Of a DNA stretch of 64,000 nt, positions 11,387 through 22,717 are shown in pieces. The translations under genes were made by a program, and so were the position numbers. Position 1 is the stretch's first letter, and each line of letters starts with the position of its first letter. This DNA comes from Gonocerus acuteangulatus (Eukaryota > Arthropoda > Insecta > Hemiptera > Coreidae): positions 26,816,510-26,880,509 of the forward strand of contig OX328128.1 of assembly GCA_946811695.1 (NCBI GenBank), in the 5' to 3' direction. Below the pieces are notes generated by a model. That model worked only from the letters and a program-made list of their open reading frames with translations, searched no databases and was not told where the DNA came from.

Positions 11387-11797
11387 TGGCCACCCCACAA
11401 GCGCGAACGTCAACGGACACTTTTTTGAGCATTTTTTTTGTAACGTTTTTTTTTCAGTTTAATAATCGCAAAAACATATTTATGCTAAAAATATGTGTTT
11501 TTTATATGAAAGAAATGTTGTTTTGTGATTATCCTACATATAAAATAATATCCAGAAAATTTTCTTGGGCAGTTAGGTTGGTTTAAATTTTTTGGCGATA
11601 GATGGTTTTTGGACTGTTCGACTTACAACACATGTTTTCATATGAAAGGGTTAATTACTCGTATTACTCCGATTTTCATGATATTTTATTATTTTTATAC
11701 AGGAACTGAATTTTTAACGCTTCTTGTTGTTTTTTTTTAATACTCTATATTATGTACCTATTAGCTATATACTGATTAGAAAGCAAAACGATCATTC

Positions 11798-12932
11798 CGG
11801 CTGATGAAAACTATGATGAATGATGACGAGGAATCGGTTTTAATCGAAAACTCAATTTCGAAAAAAATGGTGTTTGGATGGTTTATGCATTGTATAACTC
11901 AATTGAGGTATGCGTAAATTGAATAATTCCCAGAACATTTTTTTTTAAAGAAATGCTAAAATAAAAATCGAAAAAAAAACCGTATTTTTGTATTCGCTCA
12001 TAACTCCAAAAGAAATCATGCTAGGGACCTTCCAAAGGAGTCAAAAGATTTTTAATGAAATTTCATATAAGTTTCTATTATTTAGGAACATTACAACTGA
12101 ATCGTGGCTTTTCGAAATAGCAGCCATTTTTTAAAGTTTTACATTATCAAACTGATATAAACAAACTTCGGTACGATGTTTTATTCTATAATCAACATTT
12201 TATTCCGAGAATATGAAGGTCTTAACTACATTTTAAGTAGCCGCAAGAAATTATATAAAAATTTCTCAGTTTTTCCTATGTTTTTATACGTATTGCTATT
12301 TGTTTTAGCCGAACATTAATATTAACATTTCTGAATAATGAAAAATGGTAGAAATTTATATTAAAAATCTGTTGACGTCTTGCGAATGTCCCTGGCATGA
12401 ATGCTTTCGGAGTGATGATCGAAAGAAGTGTATCAAAACGGGATTTTTTCCATTTGTTTTACATTTTTTTTTTTTTTAAAAAAAAGGTCCAAATTTTCCG
12501 ATTTAGACAAACCTCAAATTATTTTAATTTCTGTTCCCCGCAAGAATTACCTTGCCCTCTCTCAACAGCCAACTTAAAACAGATTGACTACCTGAATACC
12601 CGTAGATTATCTTTCCGCTTATCTACACTGAACTGATAACAGGTCATAGAAGGCAAGCCGAGTTGCACCAGAAGGCACGTATCCTGTGGATCGTGAGGCA
12701 TGCCCTAAAGCATGCGGCATGCGGTATTAGTCTTCCTGGATTGCTGGTTTACAGTCTTCTATTCGACTGTGGTATGCTTGGCGATCCCTAAGCCTATGTT
12801 CAACAACGATTGCTTAAATGACGTTTAAGTCAGCAAATGGGAATACCACTCCCATAAATTAATAAACGTTCATATTATGGTTATTTTTCGATTAATACAC
12901 GCATCTATGATTTAATCTAATAATAAACAGGA
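11798..12932. other. No recognised feature
   Basis: Includes phrases such as CATAACTCCAAAAGAAATCA of the kind seen in diverged repeats, but no second copy was found in the window. No coding motif was recognised. Confidence 0.35.
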
Positions 12933-13140
12933 GAACCGATGCCCGTGAGTGTTAAGGCATGAGCACTTAACACTCCGTGCCAATGGTCGTGTGTTCGACC
13001 AGGCGTGGTGGCTTTTCTTTAGAAAAAAGAAAAGGCACCACCCCTATCCAGGCTAGAAAAAGGTGGCACCCTAAAGATAAACCGTCCCAAAATTCTTAGT
13101 TAATAATAATGGACGTTAAAGTTTAAATAATAATAAATAA
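12933..13140 (+). mobile_element. SINE family A (tRNA-derived), 5' truncated
   Basis: GTGAGTGTTAAGGCATGAGC, ACACTCCGTGCCAATGGTCG, then a decayed B-box-like GTGTTCGACCAGG. The body GGTGGCTTTTCTTT...AAAAGGCACCACCCC and the tail GACGTTAAAGTTTAAAT-(AAT)n match the copy at 32.65 kb. The A-box portion is missing. Confidence 0.75.
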
Positions 13141-13170
13141 ATTTTGAATAACTTAGTAAATCTATTAGGA

Positions 13171-13412
13171 TTTCGCACTACTATTTCTAAAGTGACACAA
13201 CTAAAAATAAAGCTCAGCTGAAAATGTATCACTCTTGCTTATGTAGGGGCCTTAGGATTAAGTGCTCTCTGGTGCACAAGCTCTGAAGCTAGGTACATAC
13301 AGTTTTGATGATTGATAAAGATATATTTACCATGTCTTTCACAGTCATAACTATGACGGTGTGAATAAAACCGATTTTTGAGTTGTGTCACTTTAGAAAT
13401 ACTAGTGCGATT
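13171..13412. mobile_element. MITE with about 27-bp terminal inverted repeats
   Basis: TCGCACTACTATTTCTAAAG, continuing into TGACACAACT, at the left is matched by AGTTGTGTCACTTTAGAAAT followed by ACTAGTGCGA at the right. The CACTA start hints at CACTA/CMC affinity, but flanking duplication is not clear. About 240 bp, non-coding. Confidence 0.72.
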
Positions 13413-13619
13413 TGATAAATCATGCGATCATTTTAGTGACATTGGTACACGATGGATTATTTCGGCTTTGTACAGGTTATTTAATGGTTTGAAACAATTA
13501 GAAAAAAAAAACGTAGCATTAAAACAAAACAAATAAAGGAAAAAGGCCTACTTTAGTCACGTGACCGGAAATTTATTTTGGCGGGAATAGTTTTTGAACG
13601 TTGCGTATATTACAGATGT

Positions 13620-14564
13620 TTTAGCTGGCGTAATAACCAACGTGTTGATACCCACTAAATCCTGATCCTATTCTATCCTACCCATCCAACAAATTCACCA
13701 TCTGTACTGACTCACTATCTGCAATATATGGAATAGGGAACCTATATACCGACAACCACCTAATAAATAGAATCCACTACTACTTCAACACCCTTAAATC
13801 CATTGGAAAAGAAGTAGAACTACTCTGGATTCCATCACACATTGGGATTACCACCAAGGAACTTGCAGACCAAGCAGCAAAGGAAGCAGCCCTATCCGAA
13901 ATAGAACCCACTACAATCACTACCAAATCAGACATATACTCCTGGCTTAAAAAACAAGCTTCAGATGATTGGACAAAAATTTGGTCAGATGTCACCGATA
14001 ACAAACTACACAATATCAAATCCACTCCAAAAACATGGAAAACATCATTTCAAGAAATAAGAAGACACGAAACAGCACTAAGCCGTTTACGAATCGGACA
14101 CACGCGCTTAACCCATTCTCACCTTATTACAAAAGAAGAACCTCCAAAATGCAACCGATGTAACAAACAAATAACTTTATTATAATTCTCTTAATTTAAA
14201 TTATAATTGTCATAGTCTTAGTTTAAATTATATAGTCTTAGTTTAAGTTATAATAGTCTTGATTTATATTATAATTGCCATATTGGATTTTAAGATAATG
14301 ACTGTAATAGTCTTTAACTAATAAATGATATAATCTGTAACTAATTATTTTTAACAATTTGTAACTAAACAAAGCATAACACCATTACACACAGGCAAAG
14401 AACTACACCTATCCCACAAACTCACATACGTCTCAAAATTTAATTAAATACCTAAAGCAAATATTTATAAAAGAACCCAAACTTTTCGAACCAACATATT
14501 GGAAGGCGCAAATAACCTAGTAGTAGAGCGCCAAACTCCATATCTATCTATCTATCTATCTATC
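13620..14564 (+). mobile_element. I-type LINE 3' fragment with target-site duplication
   Basis: The 12-bp sequence TATTACAGATGT flanks the element (13608-13619 and 14565-14576). The element is 5' truncated and ends in a (TATC)n tail (about 14540-14564). Inside are an RNase H domain and the tail of ORF2, followed by an AT-rich stretch (14190-14370) of degenerate 'tagtcttagtttaa' repeats that interrupts the expected C-terminal zinc knuckle region. Confidence 0.85.
13649..14185 (+). pseudogene. LINE ORF2 C-terminal fragment: RNase H domain
   Basis: 178 codons are open from just after a TGA at 13646. The frame shows FTICTDSLSAI (second RNase H catalytic strand region), then VELLWIPSHIGI and ELADQAAKEAA (the C-terminal RNase H helix/His-Asp region). 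Next come the LINE tail motifs ETALSRLRIGHTRLTHSHL and PPKCNRC. This order is known from RNase H-bearing non-LTR elements of the I/LOA type. The first RNase H motif, the RT and the endonuclease are missing by 5' truncation, and the zinc knuckle is cut off after the second Cys. Non-functional copy. Confidence 0.88.
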
Positions 14565-14933
14565 TATTACAGATGTACAGCAACAGTTATTTACGACGAT
14601 AGTTACAAAGCTTTATTAGACAACTGGGATTATTTACTTCCCAAATGAAATTTTCATGACCAAAATGATTTTCCTGTAGAGGGAAATCGATCAATTTTGT
14701 TGATAAATTGCTAGTTAAGTTATTTTGTTCAGAAGCCACAAAATAATGATGACGTGTTAGATCCAGAGTTGCTCTTTCTGAGACCCTGAATGACCTCAAA
14801 ATCGCTTTAAGAGAAGAATGGTACAATATGATCCGAACTTTAAATTTGAGCATGTCCAGACGAATAGGAACTTTTTTGAGTGCAAAAGGAGGAACCACAA
14901 GCTACTGATAACATGAATTGTAAAAAAAAAAAA

Positions 14934-15600
14934 TCTATGGAGGTTGCACTTGTGAAAGAATGTTTGGAAAATCCCTTGAAATCTTCATCGATCCTATCTA
15001 CTAGATACCGAAAATGACCCCCGTTAAAATTTATATCTTTCGATTTTCACCATGAAACTTGATCTACAGCATTCCTCTAACGACTGAACGAGTTCGTTAA
15101 ACAGCAAAATCAGCCCATCTGGAGTTATATTGCAACGAAAATCGGTAAATGTCGTAGGCATCTACAGAAAACGATGTCTTATAAATATAAACTAAATCGG
15201 TCCATTAGAAGTTGGAGTTTACTCTGTTTGAATTGAATAAGCCGCCAGAAGGGATCTTGGTTGTAATGGAGCGTTGATGTATTCTTCTAAAGAGCTGTAT
15301 ATGGTATTCTACGCTGTTATGGTTGTTCTATGTATATGTGTACATGTTTATTATTTTTTTCGATCAATAAACAAAATGATGAAATAACGTGTTTATTAAG
15401 TATCGTAGCACTACGCACGCACAACACTCCGTAAGAAAATTAATTAATAAAATAATACATGTTTGAGCTGTTCATTACAAATATGATCTTTAATATTTGT
15501 AATGAACAGCTCAATAAGGTTTATTTGATATTTAAACAAATTAATCAGGAATGCTACCTTCTGAGGAATGTGCTTAGTTAGGCAGCTCTTGCGTGAAGCA
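14934..15600 (+). mobile_element. Family C element, 5' end missing, diverged
   Basis: GGAGGTTGCACTTGTGAAAG and CGAAAATGACCCCCGTTAAA match the C 5' region; the TA array is absent here. The body keeps TGAACGAGTTCGTTAA and AACTAAATCGGTCCATTAG. The 3' end is decayed: GAGGAATGTGCTTAGTTAGG then CAGCTCTTGCGTGA. Confidence 0.65.
15465..15512. repeat. Perfect 20-bp-stem hairpin
   Basis: GAGCTGTTCATTACAAATAT, an 8-base loop, then its exact reverse complement. It lies inside the diverged C copy, in a region where intact C copies have only one arm, so one arm arose by local inverted duplication. Confidence 0.9.
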
Positions 15601-16257
15601 ATTTATTGCTTAATTAGCATGCCTAATTATTGTTTTCTATTTTTTACATACTAATTACTCATCCTAAATCAAGTGATTCGTTACATTTATATTATAATTC
15701 ACCATGTTTTTACTCACCATATCGGCAGCGTCCGTGCGTTTTGGTTGTTGAGACAAACCAACCCCTCGGCCCCCTCTCGCTTCACCTGCAACAGAAAAGA
15801 CGGAGTTAATTAAAATATATTTACCAATCGAATGAAAAAAAAAACAACTTATTTTTTAATCACTGCTGCATGTCATAATTGTTCCTGTATTTTGTAACGA
15901 ATCAACATTGTGAAAATAATGGGATTGCCAGAATCGAAGAGTTTAAAATATCTGTAATGCGTAGGATGCTACTGGAAGTTGAGCATATGTACTACTTTAT
16001 CGACCCCCATGCCATAGATAGAAATAAGAAAAAGTGGATTATATATGTCAGGGGTTATTTGCCAAAAGTTGATATGTCAAAATTGACAATTTTCTACTTT
16101 ACCAATCATTATATGTGTTTAGAGTTGTATTTTTGTTTTTTTTTCTATGCCAGAATTTGATATGTCTAAAGAAAAAACGTTTAGCGATAAAAGATGACCT
16201 ACCAAACACAGAGGAGAAAATTGTCAATTTTTACATATAAAATTTTGGTAAATAACC
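15601..16257. other. No recognised feature
   Basis: A plus-strand open frame (15879-16160) has no recognisable domain and no supporting context. Confidence 0.35.
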
Positions 16258-16372
16258 ATATACATACAAGTTTGAACCTCTGGTATTTTTGGGACCTTTG
16301 GGGTCAGTACTTCTTCATAAGGTCTACCTCATAAGAACAGGGGATTTCTTCCTTATGGAGGGAGGGAGTCAA
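16258..16372 (-). mobile_element. Family D 5' end remnant (decayed)
   Basis: TTTGAACCTCTGGTATTTTT, then CTACCTCATAAG and CTTATGGAGGGAGGGAG, corresponds to the D 5' region in minus orientation. The final CCGCGCTAAAA is lost. Confidence 0.5.
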
Positions 16373-16374
16373 AA

Positions 16375-16912
16375 TAAAACAGATCTTGAAATAAAGCGAA
16401 GAATTCTAAAATCGAACCGGTGCTATTTCAGCGTACGGAGTTTTCGAGTCATACCCTATCCAGAAAGACTAAGCTCCACTTGTACAAAACTCTAATTCGG
16501 CCAATCCTTGGGTATGGCTCTGAGTCTTGGACAACCTCACAATCCTGTGAGCACGATCTCATGGTGTTTGAGAGAAACATTTTGAGGAGGCTATATGGGA
16601 GCAGACGAGTAACTGGACAATGGAGGCGTCCTACTAAGAGCTGTATGGACTTTTCGGGGAGCCAGGCATAGTCCAGTTAATGAAATTGAGTAGACTAAGG
16701 TGGGCTGGACATGTTGCAAGAATGGTTGAGGGGGACATTCTGATTTCCGGGAAACTCCCCACCGAACCTCTTTATGGAAGCCAAAGAAGAGGAAGACCAC
16801 GACTGAGATGGTCTGACAGTGCTAGGTCTATCCTGGGTGTCAGGAACAAGATAGAGACAATTGAAGGAAGCTGTTGGAGAAGGCCAAGGCATCGGGTTGT
16901 AGCGCCGTAGTA
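16375..16912 (+). pseudogene. RTE-like reverse transcriptase C-terminal remnant, two frameshifts
   Basis: Three successive frames read as one conserved C-terminal region. Frame one has DLEIKRRILKSNRCYF (about 16381-16430). Frame two has SRKTKLHLYKTLIRPILGYG and LRRLYGSRRVTGQWRR (about 16446-16630). Frame three has ELYGLFGEPGIVQLMK, LSRLRWAGHVARM and QRRGRPRLRW (about 16637-16900) and then a stop. This motif order, with RLRWAGHVARM and RRRGRP-like sequence, is what I know from the C-terminus of RTE-type and related endonuclease/RT elements. The frameshifts near 16445 and 16632 make it non-functional; RT catalytic motifs are absent. Clade assignment is less certain than the RT identity. Confidence 0.82.
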
Positions 16913-17472
16913 AATAAGAGTGGAAGGAGGAAACTCGCTTAAAAAAAACTATGTTTTTTTTTTTAGAAATAAAGTATCTAAGATCCAGGTAGGAACTGTT
17001 TAACATACCTTTGACCCGGGAAGTAATAAAAGGTCTCCTTTATGAGGTGCATTGAAATATGAGGAGCCTTTCATAAACATGGCTGCTTTAGAATTCTATT
17101 TAATCAAATGAAGTTTTCATAAATTTTCCTTAAGCCCCTCGTGGGCGAGGAACTGTGTACCTCGAGAAGTCGACAACATCCTACGGCCTTTATTCACAAC
17201 ATCCTTCTACAAACCAACGACCGAAATTAATGCCATTATGTGTTTCATAAATAGAAAATGGAAAAGTTTTAACAGTATAGATTAAATAATACATGATTAA
17301 TTCACATTCATTGTGATATATATTAGCCATTTTTTATATTATTTCCATACATATCACACTTTCTAATCGGTATGGTTTTTTCTTGATTGAAAAAAAACAA
17401 CAAACAAATGATTATTAAAAGGAAAAGAACTTGACTTTATATTACATGAACATCAATATTACTAACACTCTG
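16913..17472. other. No recognised feature
   Basis: No second copy, inverted repeat or coding motif was seen. Confidence 0.35.
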
Positions 17473-17700
17473 ACATTTTTGAGACTCATTTTTGACAAAC
17501 GATTAACATGGATTCCTCATTTGTAAAATATTGCCAGTAAATGCAAAAAAAAATCCTTGAATTTACTGAGAATACTTGCTCATACAAAATGGGGAGCTGA
17601 CAGAAGTTTAATGCTTAGCTTTAATCCTTGCTTCACCAGATTAATGCTGGACTATAGGTGTATAGCTTATTCTTCTGCCAGCAAAAGATTTCATAATATT
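17473..17700 (+). pseudogene. I-type LINE reverse transcriptase fragment
   Basis: The frame reads LIFDKRLTWIPHL, then NLLRILAHTKWGADRSLM, then LDYRCIAYSSASKRF. FDKRLTW...HTKWGADR...LDYGCIVY is the post-palm signature of I/Jockey-like LINE reverse transcriptases that carry RNase H. One in-frame stop (TAA after PHL, about 17524) and loss of the flanking domains show decay. It is homologous in motif order to 21395-21600. Confidence 0.72.
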
Positions 17701-17849
17701 TGACCCATGTATTTACATATATTTATATCTCTTCCATATAAAAGTTTTCACTATATTGGTTATATGTCAAATACCTTTTTTTTTCATTGCTTGTAAAATT
17801 CGTTTTATTCCAAAGCCGCTGCCATAAAATGTTCTAATATAACATTGTC

Positions 17850-18600
17850 AGAATCGTTTTTAGAACAGCGAAAAACCCCTATATTCATATTTTAGGAAGA
17901 TTCCAAAATTTAAAAAGAAAATTTTAAATTTCGCTAAGGTTATTTAAATTGTTGTTAAGGATTGAAAATTCCGGCCATATTTCAGTGAAAAGTTAACCGA
18001 TTCAAACCAAATTTGGACGGTCAATGTTACACATTTTCATCTAATCGGAGTATTTCTACGTATTCTGGAATCTTTTATATTGGGACTTTTGTCTTGAGAC
18101 CCATTTCTTACAAGTACCTTATGAGATAATACAATAGTTATTTATATGGTTAGAAAAAGGAAGCTCTCTTCTTTTTAAAGACTCCAAGGCCGTAAACATC
18201 GAATTATTTCAAGGCGAGATATCGAATTTCAAAACGTCAAGTAAATGTTTCGCTTACACATTTTTCGTCTCTTCCGTAGAGGGAAAAATTAATGTATTTT
18301 TTTCGGTGTTATTCACCACATTATGGTATCTTGGGGTGATGATTTTATATCTGCACTTATGTTATGCGTGAAAACATTTATAATGCTGGTTTACTTGAGA
18401 ACGTAAGCATTTTTTTGAATTGATTTGACGAAAAATAAATTATTGTTTAACGACTGTATTTTTTCTTTCATCTAGTCTCTAAAACACGTAAATTAGTGAA
18501 ATACTCATGTCGATATTATTTTACAAACTCGATACATATTATAGCGGTGTCAACCTATTTTATTTTATTTCCACCTCCATTGGACGAAACTGTGAACCCA
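17850..18600 (+). repeat. Repeat family E, copy 2 (diverged)
   Basis: Aligns in order with 6765-7545, including GGCCATATTTCA, GATTCAAACCAAATTTGGAC, TTATATGGTTAGAAAAAGGA, AATAAATTATTGTTTAACGA and the right end CAACCTATTTTATTTTATTT. Divergence is substantial. Confidence 0.6.
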
Positions 18601-18799
18601 CCTGTTTATACTTCCCTTGTTGTGTTAATTTCGTTTTCAATCTGTAAAATTCTTTAAAGGTCCAAAATAAGATGTGCTTTATATAAAAACTCAGCGCTTT
18701 TCCGTTATTATCCCTAACGTCATTTGGATAGTTTAGGATATAAACTGTTAATGTCTTGTATTAAAATGTCATGAAAAAAGTAAAGGAATGTAAAAACGT

Positions 18800-18987
18800 A
18801 AAATTAAATCTTAAAGCGAAGCAAGATCTTAGGACCCACTACAGGAAGCTGTCAGTATCCTATGCGGAAATTATTCCGATTTTCGGTTTTATGCAACAAT
18901 CTGAATGACATCGCTCTATCATAAATCGCATAAGAACCCCATAAGCCTTTTCCTCCTATGGAGGCAGGGTGGAAACCCGCTAAAAAG
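18800..18987 (-). mobile_element. Family D remnant with 5' end
   Basis: AGGAAGCTGTCAGTATCCTA and a terminal CCTCCTATGGAGGCAGG followed by GTGGAAACCCGCTAAAAA match D in minus orientation. The body between them is largely deleted. Confidence 0.5.
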
Positions 18988-19599
18988 TCCCGAATTTAGA
19001 ATAAAAATAATTATCTAACCCCATTTGTTTTATTAAACATCATAACACGCCATAAAAAAATATAATACAGAAGACCATAAAAGGTGTTGTGCAAGGTATA
19101 ATGCTCGGCCCACTCTTATCTTAACTACCTGTCTCTTGATAGTTAGCAAGATAAGCCCTAATCCGTAAGTAATCTAAAGTTCCAGCAGAGCTCACAACCA
19201 CTCAGCAAAGTCTCTACTTAACTTTTCTTAACTAATTGAAGGAGACGGTAAAGACTTAGTAATGGTTCCTTGTTTAAGCTGCGCGGTCCTTGATACACTC
19301 TTCAGGGTCCGTTCGTTTGTTAAGGTTTAAAATTATATTAAAATGTATTTCTTATAAATGAATAAATACATGGTAAATAAATAAACAACTTCAGGTAAAT
19401 AAGCAACTATATTTTATCGTATTCGAAAAACTTCATCTAACTAAATCCTAATTTTTTGTTATTGATATTTATAATAATTGAAACAATAAGAATTATTATT
19501 TTAACACAACTAGCCAGAAATTATAATACTATAAAAGAATGAAAATTCCCGCCGTTGTTCTTTCTACCAATGAAATTGGGAGGGGAAAGTGATTATGCT
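18988..19599. other. No recognised feature
   Basis: AT-rich, without recognisable repeats or coding motifs. Confidence 0.35.
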
Positions 19600-20370
19600 T
19601 CATGACCTTCATGTTACGGCTGGTCCATAACCTATATACAACCTTCTTGTTACATCTTCGGGGCCCACACTGTCTACTCTACAACAAATGGATCTCTTCC
19701 AGAAGACAGACGTACAGTAGTTCCTTCAAGTGTGATAAGGAGTCAACCTTGGTTAGGCGTCCTTACCCTTTGGAGATGAACAACCTATAACCTACTCAGA
19801 ACTACTTCGTGTCCTGAACTGTTTACAACAGACAAATCTCTTGAAGGCAGACTTGGAGTATTTTCTACTCAGGAGATTAGGATTAAGGGCTGCTTATGCG
19901 TCATTGCTTTCCGGAAACGAATACTCTATAACCTACATATAACCTCAACGCTACCTTTTCCGGTTCCACACCGTCTACTCTACAACAGACAGATCTCCTC
20001 TAGTAACGATACGTCGATTAGCTCCTACTAAAGTGATTAGGATTAAGGGCGTGGTTATGCGCCATTACATTCCGGAAGCGAATACGCCATAACCTACAAA
20101 TAACCTCAACGCTACCTTTTCCGACTCCACGCTGTCTACTCTACAACAGACGGATCTCCTCTAGAAACCAGACTTCGAGTAGCTCCTACTAATATGATTA
20201 GGAGTAAGGGCGTGGTTTTGCGCCATTACCTTCCGGAAGCGAATACTCCATAACCTACACATAACCTCAACGCTACCTTTTCCGACTCCACGCTGTCTAC
20301 TCTACAACAGACAGATCTCCTCTAGAAACCAGACGTCGAGTAGCTCCTACTAATGTGATTAGGAGTAAGG
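19600..20370 (+). repeat. Tandem repeat, about 161-bp unit, about 4.5 copies
   Basis: The word GATTAGGA(T/G)TAAGGG recurs at 19875, 20035, 20196 and 20357 (steps 160-161 bp), with an older copy from about 19600 whose step is shorter (about 141 bp). Each unit holds CATAACCTACA, ACGCTACCTTTTCC, CTGTCTACTCTACAACAGAC and GATCTCCTCTAG. Similarity rises toward the 3' copies. Confidence 0.9.
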
Positions 20371-20781
20371 GAGGGTCACCGACCGTCGCTGACCCTGATC
20401 GATTCGGGTTGCTATGGTTACCGCATCCCTCCCTCTCTGTTTACCTTCCCCGCCAGCCCTCAGTCTCGGCTAGGCCCTACTCCAGGAAGGTTCTCGCTTC
20501 TTCCACTGTTCCGGGATCTCTGTGATAGTGTTATCAATGGAGTCGAAAATCTGGTTGATAGTTTTGGTACTCTTCTCTTTAATCATGTCAGAGAGCTTAA
20601 TTTTACTAAAAACTTTTTACTTTTCCCCAATATTGATTGTAAGTATGAACGGAAACTAATTTTTGAGCCATCCGTAGTAACTAGTTCATTAGAACTATGT
20701 ACCCATATTTTAATCCAAACTATATGCGTAATAAGCATTCATACTTTCCCACTGCGTATATTTATTTATTTGTTTATTATG
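20371..20781. other. No recognised feature
   Basis: Starts with a GC-richer stretch (20370-20520) abutting the tandem array. No second copy or coding motif was seen. Confidence 0.35.
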
Positions 20782-20850
20782 CGGCGCTAATGGCCAAGAT
20801 TTGTCGATGCGCCGTAAAAAAAAAATAAAAAAATAAAAAAAGAAAATAAA
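20782..20850 (+). mobile_element. SINE family B, 3' tail only
   Basis: CGGCGCTAATGGCCAAGATT then TGTCGATGCGCCGTAAAAAA is the conserved 3' module of SINE B. No tRNA-like head is present. Confidence 0.7.
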
Positions 20851-21394
20851 ATTTAATAAAATATACAAAAAAAAATGTATTTAAAAATAAAACAATAACA
20901 CAACTATTATAAAATGAAAAAATAGAATATTAACAGCTTATTACAATATAAAAATCCATTTTCCATTTATTTCCCTTCCAAATGTGTTGCGAACAGTTAT
21001 ATTGCATACTAGTTTATTAAGGGGTTAGACGTGCTAATTAGATTAAGATGCCGCCTTACACAGAAGAAATGCTGGTTCAAATATGGATTGAAGGCGGTTT
21101 TTTCGCACCTGAAAATGTCATACGGCTGAAGCTCTCTAAAGTTTGCGTTACAGATGGTGCAAAAGTGCAACGGAGAGGAAGTCACCAGAAATTGATTTTC
21201 TAAGGAAACTATGCCAGGAACGTTTGCGAGAAATTAAATTCGTATTATTGGCTGGAATTAATTTTTAATCATTTCTAAATAAATAGAACAGCAAGTATTT
21301 TTCTAAATAATTTTGTTATCAACCCACAGATAACCTTATTTTTCTATGTCCTAAATATAAAATGAGATTAACATGGTGCCCTACATAAAAAAAA
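20851..21394. other. No recognised feature
   Basis: A-rich at the start, then ordinary sequence. A segment near 21050-21200 looks mildly coding but no domain was recognised. Confidence 0.3.
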
Positions 21395-21875
21395 ACTGCT
21401 CAATAAATGCAAAAAAAAGCTTAATTTTTTTTAAAGGATTCCAAGTAACACAAGGTGGGGAGCTGACAGACGTTTAATGCTTACTTTTTATCGTCCCTAC
21501 ATCAGGTCCCTTCTGGATTATGGTTGTATTGTTTATTCATTTGCCTGTCTCGGCACACTAAAACTTCTTAACTCTAGGCACCAAACAGCTCAGAGAATAG
21601 GGAAGGCCGCATTAAGGGGATGACTCTGTGAAGAAGCTGGAGAACCTCCATTGGAAGGTATTTAGGATTAAATGTTCTTTTGAAATGGAAATCTCTTGAT
21701 GCTGCTTGTGTACACACATACTTAAGCGAAAACCTATCCAAAAAATACGCACGGACACATAAAAAACTCAAACCTCTCTATATCAGTCACATGCCAAACA
21801 CCGATGACGTTTTGTTTCTGAATTCTCATCTGCACACCAATGAAACCTTTACACTTTTCGTCTCTGGAGTGTAAA

Positions 21876-22717
21876 CTTTTTTTTTTTTTTTCAACTTTTT
21901 ATTTATTTACAGAAGTATTACATTCTACAATTATGTGTATTTTGTAATTTGATATAGGTAGCTTGACCACGCCTCAGGTGCCACCAGTTGTCAACCGAAT
22001 ACCTTCCTTAGGAAGGATTCTAGGATGACCTGGAGTCACCGTACATCATCCAACCACACCCTGCGACTAGCAGGGAGGATTGGAGACGGGTAAGACGTGG
22101 CCTGTGATTTCATGAGGAGAGAAAATATCCATCGATATCACTCTCATAATTATATTAGTTCTGATTTTTGGTCACTGCACGACACTTCACTACCTAAGCA
22201 GATCCCGGGGCCACTTCCTATTAAGACGTCTTGGTGGAGAGGAAGGATGATTGATGCTGGATAAGGATTGGGCTATAGGATTAGGATGATTGATCAATTT
22301 ACTATGGAATGATGAGAAGCGGCTAGGGATTATATCTTGGACAAAAGGAATATTTAGGTCATTATGGAGGGTGCGATTCGAAACGTAATAAGGAGCATTA
22401 ACTATGGTACGTAGGATTTTGGATTGAAATGTTTGGATTCGGTGGATGTTGGAATGATTGGCTGTCCCCCAGAGTTCTACTCCGTAAGTCCATATAGGTT
22501 TTAATAATGAGTTGTAGACAGTTAGTTTGTTCTGTACGGTTAAGTGGGATGTTCGATTTAGTAGTCTGTATAGTTGTCCGAATCGTCGATTGAGTTCTTG
22601 TCGTTTTTGTTTAATGTGTGCGTTCCAAGTTAGTCGTGAGTCAAGATAAAACCCAAGGTATCGGATGGTGTTGGTTATGGGTAACGGATTGTCGTTAAAG
22701 GAAACGGAAGGACAGGT
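21876..22717 (-). mobile_element. Jockey-like LINE, 5' truncated, with 13-bp target duplication
   Basis: TCTGGAGTGTAAA occurs at 21863-21875 and 22718-22730, exactly flanking the element. Its poly(A) is the T run at 21877-21891. Minus-strand order is RT fragment, stop, about 300 bp of 3' UTR, poly(A). The 3' UTR (CCTTCCTTAGGAAGGATTCT, GAGGAGAGAAAATATCCAT on the plus strand) recurs at 33541-33808. Confidence 0.93.
22190..22717 (-). pseudogene. Jockey-like reverse transcriptase C-terminal fragment, open frame
   Basis: An uninterrupted frame of about 176 codons on the minus strand ends at a TAG (22190-22192). It reads CPSVSFNDNPLP, then IRYLGFYLDSRLTWNAHI, KQKRQELNRRFGQLYRLL, LLKPIWTYGVELWGTA and SKILRTIVNAPYYVSN, then LHNDLNIPFVQDI and a basic tail PRRLNRKWPRD. 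It is clearly related to the copy at 987-1583 but less decayed: no stop or frameshift in the whole fragment. The start is set by the insertion junction at 22717, so there is no native start codon. The endonuclease and RT catalytic core are missing. Confidence 0.9.

Larger units (their letters stand above)
8873..11797 (+). repeat. Tandem segmental duplication, about 1.22-kb unit x 2
   Basis: The unit GATTGAACGAGTTCGTTAAT ... GCAAAACGATCATT spans 8873 to about 10091 and repeats from 10092 to 11797. It covers the 3' part of the C element plus about 400 bp of flank (from CGTACATGGCCACCCC). The units are nearly identical, so the duplication is fairly recent. The second unit is longer because of a nested 468-bp Helitron. 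Confidence 0.88.
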
